64,000 bases of DNA from Phytomonas francai. Taxonomy: Eukaryota; Euglenozoa; Kinetoplastea; Trypanosomatida; Trypanosomatidae. Made by a program: the position numbers and the translations under genes. The stretch is taken from NCBI GenBank assembly GCA_001766655.1, contig MJCC01000003.1:1192480-1256479 (forward strand), in the 5' to 3' direction. The notes beneath the pieces are model-generated. The model searched no databases. It was not told the DNA's origin and saw only the letters and a list, made by a program, of their open reading frames with translations. Positions 8,456 through 20,200 of this stretch are shown here, in pieces. Each line of letters begins with the position of its first letter. The first letter of the stretch is position 1.

Positions 8456-11404
8456 ATGGTTCAAAGTATGGTGTCAGCGAAGGGCGTGCTCGCTCTCCTT
8501 AGAGAAGATAATGAGGCTATAATCTTTTTCGCACTGAACCGTTTAGTGGAGCTGATGGACACTTTTTGGTGTGAGATAGCCGCGGACTTGCCCCTTATTG
8601 AGGAGCTTCAAGAGTCCGAAACTTTGAGCACGAAAACTTGTAAACTTGCGGCGTTGGTGACCTCGCAGGTGTATTTCCATCTTGGCGCTTACGACGACTC
8701 TGTTCACTATGCCCTGCAGGCAGGGGAGGCGTTTGATAGAATGCAGCGATCCCTCTTCACGGACACCATCTTGAGCCGCTGCATTGATCAATATGTGGAG
8801 CAGCAAGAACACCAAGAGCAGAAGGAGGAGGAGCCTCAGGAAGTTGATCCGCGTCTTGAAATGCTCTTTGAAAACTTGACCAAGCAGTGGGTTCAGAAGG
8901 ATGATAGTGTGGAGGAGATAAAGGAACTTGTTGGCTTGACGATTCTTGCTCGGCGGATAGATTTCCTGGAAATCGTTTTGAAGCAATGCCTCCGAAGGGG
9001 AGAATCTTCCGACATCTTGAACTTTACTCTCAACACAGCGAATGTTTTGCTGCGTGATATCGGGTTTCGTCGCAAGATTCTTCGCCTTCTTGCGGTCTTA
9101 TACACGGAAGGCTTCACTACTATGGATTATTTTTCAATGGTTCAATGCTTGCTCTTCCTTTCTGACACTTCTGCCACTGCAAACCTCATTCGTGGTTTGA
9201 TCAAGGCTGGGGATACGATGATGGCGTACCAACTTGCATTTGACCTATTTGAACATGGCAGCCAGGATTTTCTCTCCGTGCTTGTGAAGGAACTTGAGGA
9301 GGATTTTCCCAATGTAAACCCTGCCGAGGACAATGCTGTTGCCATTGCACCTGAGACAACAGCTGCTGGAAATGGGGACGAGGCCAGCACAGACCCTGCA
9401 CAATCTGAGCAGAAACCTGCCTTGGCTAAAGAAGCAGACCCTATCCAGCGCAACCTGATAGCGGTTCTCTGTGGCGAGGTAACATCGAAGCTGTATCTTA
9501 AGTTTCTGTACTCCCGCTGCGTCGCGGACGTCCACATTCTGAATCAGATTAAGAAGCGGATCGATACCAAGAAGTCCCTCTTGCACAACGCTACAGTGAT
9601 GGCTCACGCCTTGATGTACAGTGGGACGACCATTGACGGTTTCCTGCGTGATAACACCGCGTGGCTTGCGCGGGCGGACTATTGGGCCAAGTTCATTGCC
9701 ACCGCCTCGGTAGGGGTTATTCACCGTGGTCATACAGAGGAGGCGATGAAGTTGTTAGATCCTTACCTGCCGAAGGGCAGCCTACCAGCTTTGCCATACC
9801 AGGAAGGCGGCTCTCTTTACGCACTTGGTCTTATTTATTCACCCCTGGGTCTTCTAAGGGACCACAAGGTGGTTGACTATCTTATGGATAACCTCCGCAA
9901 ATATTCGGATAAAGCGCAGATGGTGCACGGCGCGTCTCTTGGTCTCGGCCTAACCGCGATGGGCCTTCAGGATGAGAATATCTTTGACACGCTTTTTACC
10001 TGCGTGACCGGCAGTGATGCTGTGGGAGGCGAGGGGGCCGCTGCCGCCATTGGTATGCTTCACATGGGCAGCGGCAACTACTCGGTTATTAACAGCTTGA
10101 AAAATGTGGCCAATGAGGAGATGCAGAAGGAGAAGGTCATTCGTGGGGCCTGCATGGCTATAGCCCTTATCAACCTTGGTCGTGAGAATGAGGCTCTAGG
10201 TCTGGCTAATGAGCTTCTGGAGAGCGGGGAGCCATGGATTCGACTGGGAGGTTGCTTTGTCATCGGCATGGCCTATGCAGGCACTGAAAACACTACTGCC
10301 ATTGGTCGTCTATTACAGGTGACGGTAAAGGACACCTCGGACGATGTTCGGCGCAATGCAGCGATGATGGTTGGGTTTCTCTCCTTCAGGGACCCCGATC
10401 TATGCCTGTGTCTTGTACGGATTCTTGTGGACAGTTACAATCCCCACATCCGCTATGGCGTTGCCATGGCACTCGGAGTATGTGCTGCTGGCACGGGACA
10501 CTATGAGATTATTAACGTGCTTTGGGAGATGAAAGATGACCACAACGACCTCGTGCGACAGGGTGTGCTCATTGCACTGGCCCTTGTCATGACTCAGCTT
10601 ACGGAGCACGAAAACCCAAAGGTAAAGGAGTTTCGTCAGCTCTTGGATTCCAAGATCAGCGACCGGAGAGAGACGCTATCCATCAAGTTTGGCAGCATAC
10701 TTGCCTCTGGGCTATTGGACTGCGGTGGCCGTAATTGCACGTTTGCCATGCACCGAGATCGCCATCGTATGGATAAGGCCGTGGTTGGCATGTTCTTTTT
10801 CACACAGCATTGGTACTGGTATCCATACGTGTTTATGGTTTCATTGGCGATGCAACCCACATGCTTTATTGGTCTTAACGATAAACTGGAGATGCCCGAG
10901 TACACCTTCCGCTCCAATGCACCGCCTCAGAATTACTCCATACCGAAGTCTGTGCTACAGGAGAAGAAGGAGGTAAAGTTGTCTGGTGTGCAGGCGGTTG
11001 TGCTCTCGACGACGCGGAAAGAAGAGGAGCTGCAGCGACAGCGTCGTGGAAAGCCGTCACTGCATGAGGTAGAGAGCAAGGAAGACATAAAGGCTCCCAC
11101 TGGGGAAGCCGCAGATGCCCAGGGCGCCGACCAAAAGGCCGTCTCAAATGCTAAGGCGGAAGGCAAAAATGGGCCGCCAGAGGCGCCCTACGAGACCCTC
11201 CACAACCCTGCCCGGGTCACGGCCCATCAGTTCGCCGTCATTTCACACAACGTCGATGGACGATATGTCCCGCTTAAGCCCAACCCCATCGGTGTGTGTC
11301 TGTTGCGGGATACTATGCCCAGTCTTGGAGAGCAGAAACTAATCGTCCCGATTGACCCTGATGACAAGGACGCGCCGCCGCCGGAACCATTTACGTATCC
11401 GTAA
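8456..11404 (+). CDS. RPN2: 26S proteasome non-ATPase subunit RPN2/PSMD1 (982 aa)
   Basis: Large scaffold subunit of the proteasome 19S regulatory particle. The N-terminal half is helical. From about residue 490 to 710 there are tandem PC (proteasome/cyclosome) repeats with the Gly/Ala-rich pattern: ASLGLGLTAMG (~491), GAAAAIGMLHMGSG (~527), CMAIALINLG (~563), FVIGMAYAG (~602), AAMMVGFLSF (~637), RYGVAMALGVCAAG (~665) and GVLIALALVM (~702). Full length matches RPN2 (about 945-955 aa in yeast and human). A charged Lys/Glu/Ala-rich insert sits around residues 850-910, before a conserved-looking tail. Starts at an ATG preceded by an A-rich leader. An essential housekeeping gene, complete and undamaged. 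Confidence 0.93.
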   Translation: MVQSMVSAKGVLALLREDNEAIIFFALNRLVELMDTFWCEIAADLPLIEELQESETLSTKTCKLAALVTSQVYFHLGAYDDSVHYALQAGEAFDRMQRSLFTDTILSRCIDQYVEQQEHQEQKEEEPQEVDPRLEMLFENLTKQWVQKDDSVEEIKELVGLTILARRIDFLEIVLKQCLRRGESSDILNFTLNTANVLLRDIGFRRKILRLLAVLYTEGFTTMDYFSMVQCLLFLSDTSATANLIRGLIKAGDTMMAYQLAFDLFEHGSQDFLSVLVKELEEDFPNVNPAEDNAVAIAPETTAAGNGDEASTDPAQSEQKPALAKEADPIQRNLIAVLCGEVTSKLYLKFLYSRCVADVHILNQIKKRIDTKKSLLHNATVMAHALMYSGTTIDGFLRDNTAWLARADYWAKFIATASVGVIHRGHTEEAMKLLDPYLPKGSLPALPYQEGGSLYALGLIYSPLGLLRDHKVVDYLMDNLRKYSDKAQMVHGASLGLGLTAMGLQDENIFDTLFTCVTGSDAVGGEGAAAAIGMLHMGSGNYSVINSLKNVANEEMQKEKVIRGACMAIALINLGRENEALGLANELLESGEPWIRLGGCFVIGMAYAGTENTTAIGRLLQVTVKDTSDDVRRNAAMMVGFLSFRDPDLCLCLVRILVDSYNPHIRYGVAMALGVCAAGTGHYEIINVLWEMKDDHNDLVRQGVLIALALVMTQLTEHENPKVKEFRQLLDSKISDRRETLSIKFGSILASGLLDCGGRNCTFAMHRDRHRMDKAVVGMFFFTQHWYWYPYVFMVSLAMQPTCFIGLNDKLEMPEYTFRSNAPPQNYSIPKSVLQEKKEVKLSGVQAVVLSTTRKEEELQRQRRGKPSLHEVESKEDIKAPTGEAADAQGADQKAVSNAKAEGKNGPPEAPYETLHNPARVTAHQFAVISHNVDGRYVPLKPNPIGVCLLRDTMPSLGEQKLIVPIDPDDKDAPPPEPFTYP

Positions 11405-12197
11405 TACTGTAAACGTACACAGAGTGATAATGAAGAAGAGAAGACGATCAAGAGAGAGGACGTAAGCAAATCGAGGTGTAAACACCGAGGTCTCGTTAAT
11501 ATAGATATAGAAGGGTGGGTTTACGATTTTTTATAAAAAAGGAAAGCACTCTAGTTAGTTGTTTGTGTAATAAAATTAATATTAACTGTTTTGTTTTGAA
11601 ATTATTGATACGGGATTCAACCTAAAACTACTATGTCGGGAGACAGAGGGGATTCATTGTTTCTCTCGGCGTGTGAAGAAGGGAGGTGGCAATACCTTCT
11701 TGTCTTATTATATTTTACTACTTAATGCGGCACTGAGTCAGCCTATATCAAGGAGACATTGCTAACGTTAGCCGTTTATTACCATATCAAGTCGTGGCTT
11801 TTTGCTCAGAAAGACCGTAGTTCATGTGTGACAAACATAGAACACTGTTAAGGATAAATGGCGCTTGTACAAAAGTAAAATATACACACACACATATGGA
11901 TCTTATCTATACAGATGTATATGTGCATGCACATGTGTGGGACCTGCATGTTTGATATATTACGAATAATTTGTCGTCGTTCGTAAGGCTTGATAAGAAA
12001 GCTCTCTTTGTTTTGCTTATGTCGATTATGCATCTCCCTTTTTACCACCCTTTATTAGGAAAACTGGCACAACCATTTTTCATGGCTATTCCAGGGAATA
12101 GTTAGCGTCACACCCAAGGCTGAATACTTTTTTCTAGTTAAATTTCACATTTCGTATAAGGTGTACTAACACGTTAAGAAGATACTATCTGCGTATC
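11405..12197. other. Intergenic spacer with purine-pyrimidine repeats
   Basis: No gene seen. Short (CA)n/(TA)n-like stretches occur near 11,880-11,940. The right end carries the acceptor-like tract listed separately. Confidence 0.55.
12127..12137 (+). promoter_or_regulatory. Putative spliced-leader acceptor for the Mdm12-like gene
   Basis: CTTTTTTCTAG, with AG at 12,136-12,137. The first downstream ATG is the chosen start at 12,198, giving a predicted 5' UTR of about 60 bases. Confidence 0.45.
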
Positions 12198-13727
12198 ATG
12201 TCCTTCTACTTCAATTGGGCGTACTTGGACGAGACTGCCGCTGAAGCAATCCGACTTCTTATAAACGATAAATTAGGGCAGATATTAGATGATAGACTGA
12301 AAGCGATGAACACGGGCGACAGCTTTGATACAAACAAAATTAATAGTGGTGTTTCTGGATTAGGAGGAGTGAATTCATCATTAGATGGGAGTCATCTTCG
12401 AAGCAGAGTTTTTAACGTGAATGGAGAGCATGGGGGCTCTGAAGCTCGCGCCGGTCTGACAGGACAAAGTCTCGTCAACTCTCAGCCACATCCTACATTA
12501 ATCGACTCTGTTGCACGCAAATCTGCTGCTTTCACTGCAGACAGTGCAACTAACGGTGACTTTAGACATCAAACGCCACAGCATTATGGTCGTCATGGAA
12601 GCCCAGGGCTTTCAGGCTTGCATACAGTTTCTGCCGCAGCAACCACAGCAACCACAGCAGATAGGGCTGCATTGCACGCATCGGTATCTTCTAAAAAAAT
12701 ACCACTAGTTAGCTTTTTGCGTATAGACAATATCAAATGGGGCACTATGCCGCCATTTATTGAAATCGATCGGTTTGAAAATGCTCTCGATATATTGGAC
12801 ACCGCGATGCCAAGTGGCTCTATGACTTCACTGAATATAAGCACTCCTGGGGTGAGTGCACCTGTTGGTCAAATGGATCACCTTCTCTGCGACTCTCTCG
12901 ACTCTACCGAAGGATCGCAGATGGCTTACCCCTCTTCAGTCACAGTGCCACCAAGGGACGTGATGCAGCGTGGGAAGGTGGCTGCATCATCTGGGGGAAC
13001 TTTCGACACACCTCCAATCGCTATTGTGCAGGAGCCGTTTGACAATATGAACAGCATTTCATCAACACGGAATCCGGAGGAAGGAAAGGGCCCTTCCAGC
13101 AAGGGTTCAGCCTTGAGTCATAGAAGCGCAAGAGCCACGTCACCACACCCTCACCCCGTGCCTACTACACTTTTTAATAAGATTAAGACTCCCTATAACT
13201 ACAGTGAGCACGAGTTTCCGTCACCGACATCCATTCCGTCTGACACGCTCGCACCATTTCTGGGTGAGGGTGGTTTGTACCTTCGGCTTCATCTCACTTA
13301 CGGTGGCTCTATGAGCTTCTCCGCCAGTACTGCAATTCAGTACTGCATTAATATTGGATCTTTATCGCTACCTGTTTATATGCCTATTGAGCTACACGTA
13401 TCTGACTTTGACTTAGATTGTTTTATATGCTTTAATTTTCATCACAATGAGTGTCGGCTGTGGCTAGAGCCGGGGAAACTGACCGACTCAGTCGTCAACC
13501 GTCTAAAGGTAGTGGCGGTGTTTGGAAAGAGCAAAGATGGTGATGACGATCTTGACACATCAACATCAGAACTCCTGAGAAGTAGCAGTAGCCATCTTGA
13601 TGATGATGACGGTTCAATTTTTGTCGATAAAAGAGAGGTTGAGCAGCTTGTCGTGTCTGAAGTTAAAACTTTTTTACAAAAAAAACTTATGTCACCACAC
13701 TTCATCTGTATACCTATTAAAATTTAA
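12198..13727 (+). CDS. Mdm12-like SMP-domain protein, putative ERMES subunit (509 aa)
   Basis: Resembles the SMP (lipid-transfer) protein Mdm12 of the ER-mitochondria encounter structure. The N-terminus MSFYFNWAYL is very like the MSF/MSI-x-x-W start of fungal Mdm12. A central piece, FLRIDNIKWGTMPPFIEI near 172, sits where Mdm12 has its FDFG...P-x-I-x-I strand. LYLRLHLTYGGSMSFS near 360 and LPVYMPIELHVSDFDLDCF near 392 fit the paired strands before and after its second loop. The C-terminal VEQLVVSEVKTFLQKKL near 480 matches the last helix. Two long Ser/Thr/His-rich insertions (about 35-165 and 200-345) roughly double the usual size. There is no membrane segment, as in Mdm12, which is recruited by Mmm1. 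Expected role: phospholipid transfer at ER-mitochondria contacts. The fit is by recalled pattern, not a search; another SMP protein is the alternative. Confidence 0.6.
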   Translation: MSFYFNWAYLDETAAEAIRLLINDKLGQILDDRLKAMNTGDSFDTNKINSGVSGLGGVNSSLDGSHLRSRVFNVNGEHGGSEARAGLTGQSLVNSQPHPTLIDSVARKSAAFTADSATNGDFRHQTPQHYGRHGSPGLSGLHTVSAAATTATTADRAALHASVSSKKIPLVSFLRIDNIKWGTMPPFIEIDRFENALDILDTAMPSGSMTSLNISTPGVSAPVGQMDHLLCDSLDSTEGSQMAYPSSVTVPPRDVMQRGKVAASSGGTFDTPPIAIVQEPFDNMNSISSTRNPEEGKGPSSKGSALSHRSARATSPHPHPVPTTLFNKIKTPYNYSEHEFPSPTSIPSDTLAPFLGEGGLYLRLHLTYGGSMSFSASTAIQYCINIGSLSLPVYMPIELHVSDFDLDCFICFNFHHNECRLWLEPGKLTDSVVNRLKVVAVFGKSKDGDDDLDTSTSELLRSSSSHLDDDDGSIFVDKREVEQLVVSEVKTFLQKKLMSPHFICIPIKI

Positions 13728-14281
13728 GCGAGATTTTCAAAAGTGCATCTTACACCTACAAGATAATCAAGGGATATTGCTCTGAAGCTGTCTAGGAAAA
13801 AACGCTATTGGCTGATAAGGATGGATAGAAGTATATCCATAATTTTTTGTTTATCCCATTTTTCCGTGTGCGTTTATGCAGGTAGGGGAAGGGGGTGGTT
13901 GAGGGGATTAATCACTCGTTTGTGCATTTACATTTCTTATTCCGACTCTTTGTCTAAGCAGGGAGTTATTTTTCGTTTGACAAGCGAATTCCTAAGCTAC
14001 TCCTTTCCATTTTCATATTTATCAAGTTCTCTAGGTGGTTTACTTAGTTTAGTGTGTTATCTTTTTCCTTATGCACTTCGGATATTCAGCTTTGAATTAT
14101 TAGTCCGAATAATCCGCCAACGCTAAATATTTTGTAGTAAAACCTAGGACAGGTGACGAAGGAAATAGGTTACTAATATAAGTAAATATTTATTTATTGA
14201 CATTGTGTCTAATATACACAGCAAACCGTGAAGGGGTACAGTTAACAAGTTATAGCGCCAGATCAACGGCACTCAGAAGCC
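13728..14281. other. AT-rich intergenic spacer
   Basis: Contains T-rich tracts (about 13,840-14,080) and only one short T-rich ORF of hydrophobic composition, which I do not call. No other signal seen. Confidence 0.5.
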
Positions 14282-17200
14282 ATGAATACCCTAATCAGTG
14301 ATGAGAAGTTGAACATGCAGCCTCCTGATTCAGGCCCCTCTTATTTACTTTCTCTACCAGCTTTGGATGGTGGCAATTGCGCTACAGCACCTATCTCTGA
14401 ATCTCCCAACGTCTCACGTTTGCTTAAGCTTGGAAAGGGGCTTATCAAGCACCCTGAGCAGTCTCCTTCGAGGAGTTTTTCGCTAAGTCATACTCTTCAG
14501 GAAAGGATATCTTTGTCTGAAAGCAAGATGAATGCCATACATAACATAAATGGTTCCATCTTGAAGGACACTGATGTTGAACACTCTTTGCAAACTGCTT
14601 CCTTATCTATCCCTGCCAACATTAAGAAGCGCTTGCCGCAGCTTCGCCGATCCATGCGAAAGCCTAAGGGAAATACATTTGTCGTGGACGACGCACTCGA
14701 CTCCAGCGGCCAACCTTTTGGCACGTCGGCTATGAAGGAATTGGATGGTTCTGTAGGTCTGTTAAAAAGTGAAAAACGTCTGTCTCAATCCCAACATGCC
14801 TTGCACAGTTGCGGCCGGTCGCGCCCTTTCGTTACACCATGTAATACCTATGACTCAAAGGGGGCTTTGGATCCAGAGAACACATCATTTTCTCGTGTAC
14901 AGCAGCGCTTATCAAATTACACTAGCACCCCGGTGGCCGCTGCAAGTAGCCGATTTCCCATAGCTATGGGAACACTTCAACAGAAGCCCATTTCGTCTAG
15001 GCCCCTCTCGGCTTCCTTTGAGCCGTCCCATAAATTCAACCGCGGGAAGTCAACCTCACCGGACGCTTCAACTCAGCGCTTAATTAGGGTAGAAAGTAAG
15101 GTTTCCATGACGTCTGTAATGATGAACGAAGTAAAGCGACAAAGCAGAGTCTCACCCTACGTGCGAACTAATGAAGAGCGTTACAGGGAAGTTCTTGAAA
15201 AGGAGCACTCCAAGTTGATTTCATTACTTGGTCGTAAATTTAACTTGGAAAAAAGTATAGAAGCTGTTTTGGATGCGTTTGAGACAGATATGTCCCACAA
15301 GCGCGATACGTCATCTAAGCTTACCAATGGGAAAGGTGATGCCCCTGCATCGATTTCTAGGCTCTACAGTACATCGAAGGGCGGCGTAAACCGACGCAGA
15401 GCTAGTGTTTACCTCTATCGAGCTGAAGAAATTCGGAAACTGAATCAAATCAACAATGCCTTTCTTTCAAATTTGGTTCGAGATGACTTTGACATGAAAT
15501 CTATATACCGCTTAATCGAGTCCTTGGAGTCGCAGTTGCGGAGCGTGTGCGAGCGTGCTGGTATGGCTGTGCCCGAGCAGGTGCCTCTAAACAAAAAATG
15601 GAAAAATTCCATTCAAACGGCAAGATCAAATTTTAATGACATTCGCTGGCAGATTGAAAGTATGGACCTCGGTCTCAACACAGACGTTGACTTACCGGAT
15701 GACTTGACATCTGCATGCATCACAGAACCATTATTAGGTTGGTATAATTTCCTATCATCTGAAAAAGGTGGTTCCCCCCTCGCAAACCATACGCCGGGTC
15801 ACCTTCAAGACATCTCCGACACGAAACAAAACCTTAGTCCCCTCATACACTCCGGGGAGAGGGATCGCTTAGCTCTTCTCAGCTCTGCTAAACCGGATCA
15901 TGCAACTGCAGAGAGCGGAGAGTCGGAGAAGGTTAGTGGATCTATACTGTTTACTCAAACGCCTGATCCCAGTGTAGTAGGTTTTTCGCTCTTGGAGGAC
16001 TCGATTGTGCACGACAAGGTTGGTATTCTGTCTCTAAAGTTGCTGGGCTTTATGTTTGATGCAATCGCAGCAGCACAGGTCGCGGACTCTCTCAGATCTC
16101 GAGGGCCACTCTTTCCAGAGGCAGCAGAACCAAGGAAGTCCTCTGGTGGCGATAATTTCCAACCAGCGTTCCAGATGTCAACCTTATGCCCACAGACCAA
16201 TAGCTTTCCAGAACAATCATCTGAGGGATCGCTTCTCAAGATTCCATCTTCTACAGTCTCAGAAGCGAAAATACAAAATGAGCCTAATGTTGACACAGAC
16301 ACTGGGGCGACCACTACCACCACAAACAAGCTTCCAGGTTTCACTGACTCAGGGGGAGGGAAGAAACAGAGCACCAGGCTCGGTGACTCTCTACAACCCT
16401 TATATTTAAATTCATCTTCAAATCGGGATGACAGAAATGACGACATATCTTTAGAGCGTCTTAGGTCAGGTGTTGCCGTGAGCATGAGCAGTGGAGTCAA
16501 GAAACCCATTAGCCATGCGACTACGCTGCGACCTGACTTGATTTATGATCTAAAGAAACTCTATAAGGAGTATGATTACCATCACTTAATTGAGGACCGC
16601 CGTCTGCTCAAAAAAGCACTTTCCGCCGGTCGGAACGCGGATGGGGAGGCTTACATTGCTGAATTAGATGAAAAGATCCGAAGAGCAAAAATGCTTGCCA
16701 TGGAAAACCAAAAGAGTATGGAACCGGATGAAGAGGCAAGTGAAATTTCAAATATCATTGATCTTATGCGCGGTATCGGCACTACGTCTTCTGCGTATCA
16801 TTCCTCTGTTACTTCCCGAGAACTCAATTGTGTGTCCAGCCCCCATCCCCGTTCACAATCTACTACACCGATTGGGCAAATCTATGGTTTGGATAATTGT
16901 CAAGAAGACAACCAGACTACACAAGAAAAGTACCCTTTGGACCTAAAACAAACCAAAAGCGGAAGGTCACTATATTCAACTGAGACTTCTGATACTCCAG
17001 AGGAGGATACCGAATCTAGGGGAGAGCAAGGGGGCACGAAGGTGTCACCGTATCCTTCACCGATGGATGAACTGCTGCAGGATCATGAGCAAATCCTCTT
17101 ATCCACACAGATCCCTTGTGGGCTTGCTTTCACAATAACAAGGAAGCTCCTGCCTGACAGTGCACCGCCCATAAGTAAAAAGAGCAAGAATAAAAAGAGG

Positions 17201-20200
17201 GCGAAAATTCACAGCAAGACTCGACAGAGCTCCGATCGAAACTCTTCTGAAGATACCACTCAGGCCCTGTGCGTTCGCATTCGAAATGAAAATAGGAGCT
17301 CCCCTTGTGAGGCCACCATTCAATTAAATACTGAGAAATTGGTGAACCTTACTTTACTCCCATTAGGCGATTTCAATGACTTAAAAACAGATGGGGTTTT
17401 CAAGGTTTTGCTTGAGCCGGGGGAAACGAAAACCCTTGCACTTCTAGATTCAATCGATAAAAATAAACACTTCGAATTCGATGAAGCGTTTTTTTTAACT
17501 GGTGATATTGTCTCTAGGTTAGACAAGTTTAACTCTTTGCACCCCCTTTCGTCAGGACGAAAATCGGATAGCTTTTCCATTTTCTCTAATGATATCAAGA
17601 TACCCTTGAGTTCTCCCAGCACGAAAAAGGAGCTCAATAAGGGTACTCAGCGGTGCCTTTCCAAAATGAACAAGGTGTCGGCCACCACAAAGGTGCGACG
17701 AGCTTCGCGTAAGCCGGCGTCATCGGGGGTACACGAAGTCCTTGTACCGTCTTTGAAGCCCACGAACGAGGCAGAGGAAGAGGCGACGCGCTTGATGAGC
17801 GGTGAGGACTCGAAGAAGGGCGCTACCTTGCGTCCTGTCCCTGGTTTAGAGCAGGCACCCCTGGGGGTGGGGAGCCCTGATGGGGGGGGGGATGGGGCGG
17901 CCCTCGGACTTCTCGGCTCGTTTCCTCACGAAGGCATCGTGGATGACCTGCTGCAGCCACGTGAGGTGGTGGATTGGGGCATCCCACATGAGGATCCTGA
18001 AAAGGAAGCGATAGAAAATAATATGGTTCTTCTTTCTATTCTACAGACTCAGGCAGAGTCAGAGGCGGAGCATAGCCTTTCCAGCGAGAGCAAGCCCTAT
18101 GAGTTGAATGGCGTCGAGGTTGTGCTGCAGGGCTTGTCGCTGTCTGGAAACGATCCGCTCAAAGATTTACATACTGCCGAGGCTGTAGTGGCAGGTATAG
18201 TGCAGCGTATTGCAGAAGACGTGAGGGCTGAAGGTGACGAGGAACTCTCTAGATTGGATACTACACAAAACGCGGCGCGCGATGCGCTTTCGGTTGTGGA
18301 CGGTATGGCCCAGTTCAAGAGCCATACCAATGACATCGATGCAGCACAGGATTTTCAAGTTCCACAAGTCAAACTTGAGGATGCTCATATGCGTTACCCG
18401 GTTTTACCGGAATCCTTGACACCCACGTCTCCTTCACCATCTCGAGTATTATCTCCGTTTTCTGCTACACACAGAATGGAGGGCGACGCTGAACCCCACG
18501 GACCCTTGTGCGCGGTTTTGGTAAACGATTCCTTCTCTGAACAGACAACTACCACCCCAGGAGAAGCCATGTTAACCTCTTTTGATGCTGAAACAGTTGC
18601 AGTCCTAGATAGTACTTCTCTTTTTTCAGGTGATAAGAAGGTCAAGTCAAAACGCAAAGTACAGAGGCAAGGGTATCTGAGGCCTCTTAAGGGCTCTGAA
18701 TCTTCTCGTAGGCCCAGGACTTCGAGAAGAATTATGCAACTCAAGGTATACGGCATGGGATCTCCCCGAACGCAAGAGGTAATCCCTCGAAGAAGCCGAA
18801 TTAGCACCGAAAAGGAGCTTTACGAATTCAACAAAGATTTGAATGATGAAGAGATGCAGCATCAGCTTACCAGTGCCCTGAAGGAAATCTCAAAAAATGC
18901 ACCAGAGGCTTTTGTTTCGAGGTCAGAGGCCACAGGAAAGCTCAACGTTCTTATGCCGTCTAATTTAATGAGCGATCCTTCCCAACTGTCCAACTTACTA
19001 GGACCCAACAATAGGGTAGATCATGTGGATGACCCTTCTAACCTGATATCAAAAGCGGAAATGCGTATTCAAACTCCTGGGGCTGTGCATGACTCGAGTA
19101 AAATCCGCGAAGAAGGACCAAAAGCAAACAAACCTGCCGCCACAAATGCATGCTCGGCGTATGTTGCTAATATTCTTAACATGGCGAAGTCATCTCCATC
19201 GAATCAAAGACCAGTTAGCTCAAAGACGATAAAAAAGTCTATTGATATTGGCGTGAATGATGTCCTAACCTTTAGTGATGCTAGCCTTGTCATGCAGTCG
19301 ACGAGTACAATGGAAAACATAAAGGAGGAGACGCATTTACTGTATATGCAGGATCCTGTCCGATACAACGCGGTGGTCGATGAGTTTATGGGCCTCGTTG
19401 CATCTGAGCTGCAGGAGTCCCCAGAGTTGCCTGATTCCAGTGGAAATAAGGATCCAAATATTGGTGGGTTTCTCACGGATAATATGAAACTTTTAATCAA
19501 GAAATTTATGAACCAAAAAATACCCAAGGATGGTATACTACCTGCCGAACCACTTGGTGAATCGAATTTCCCAAGCGAGTTGCTATTGGATCAAAACACT
19601 TCACTGCAGAAAAGTAATAGAACAAGTGTGTCAAAACAAGATAGTTTAAGGAGACGTAGCAGTTGTACACAGGGGATCAATCTCGTTCCAGTTTTACCAT
19701 CTGCTCTCGCGACGGAGGCCCCCCTATCCAGCACAAATAGTAGGATGCGCGGCGGTGCGATAAAATATGATGATAGTCACACAAGTGCACACGATGGTGG
19801 TCTCGTAGCGCCACCGTTTGGACTACCCTCACTCAAGCAAGAGGCGAAGACGGAGTATGTTGAGCAGGAGCTTCAGCCTTCTTCGAAGATTCACTCAATA
19901 AACGATAGCGCCAGCGAGATTCAGCGGCTTCTCTATGAACAGTTTAAGGCAAAGCTCATTCTTTCTATTTTTGTCAGTTACACGCGGCGCATGTGGATAT
20001 TGAAGCAGAAGGAGGCCTCTAACAATACTTTCCAGATGATCACTAAGACGATGTCTCGCACAACCCAAGTTGCGTGGGAGTTCGAGAAGCATCGCGTTCT
20101 AGAGCTCAAAAAACTTATCCACATCTTGGATCGACAAACAGGCCGGCAGAGGGGATGGATTCCGTACTACACGAACAACAATGTTTTGGTAAAGCAGGGC

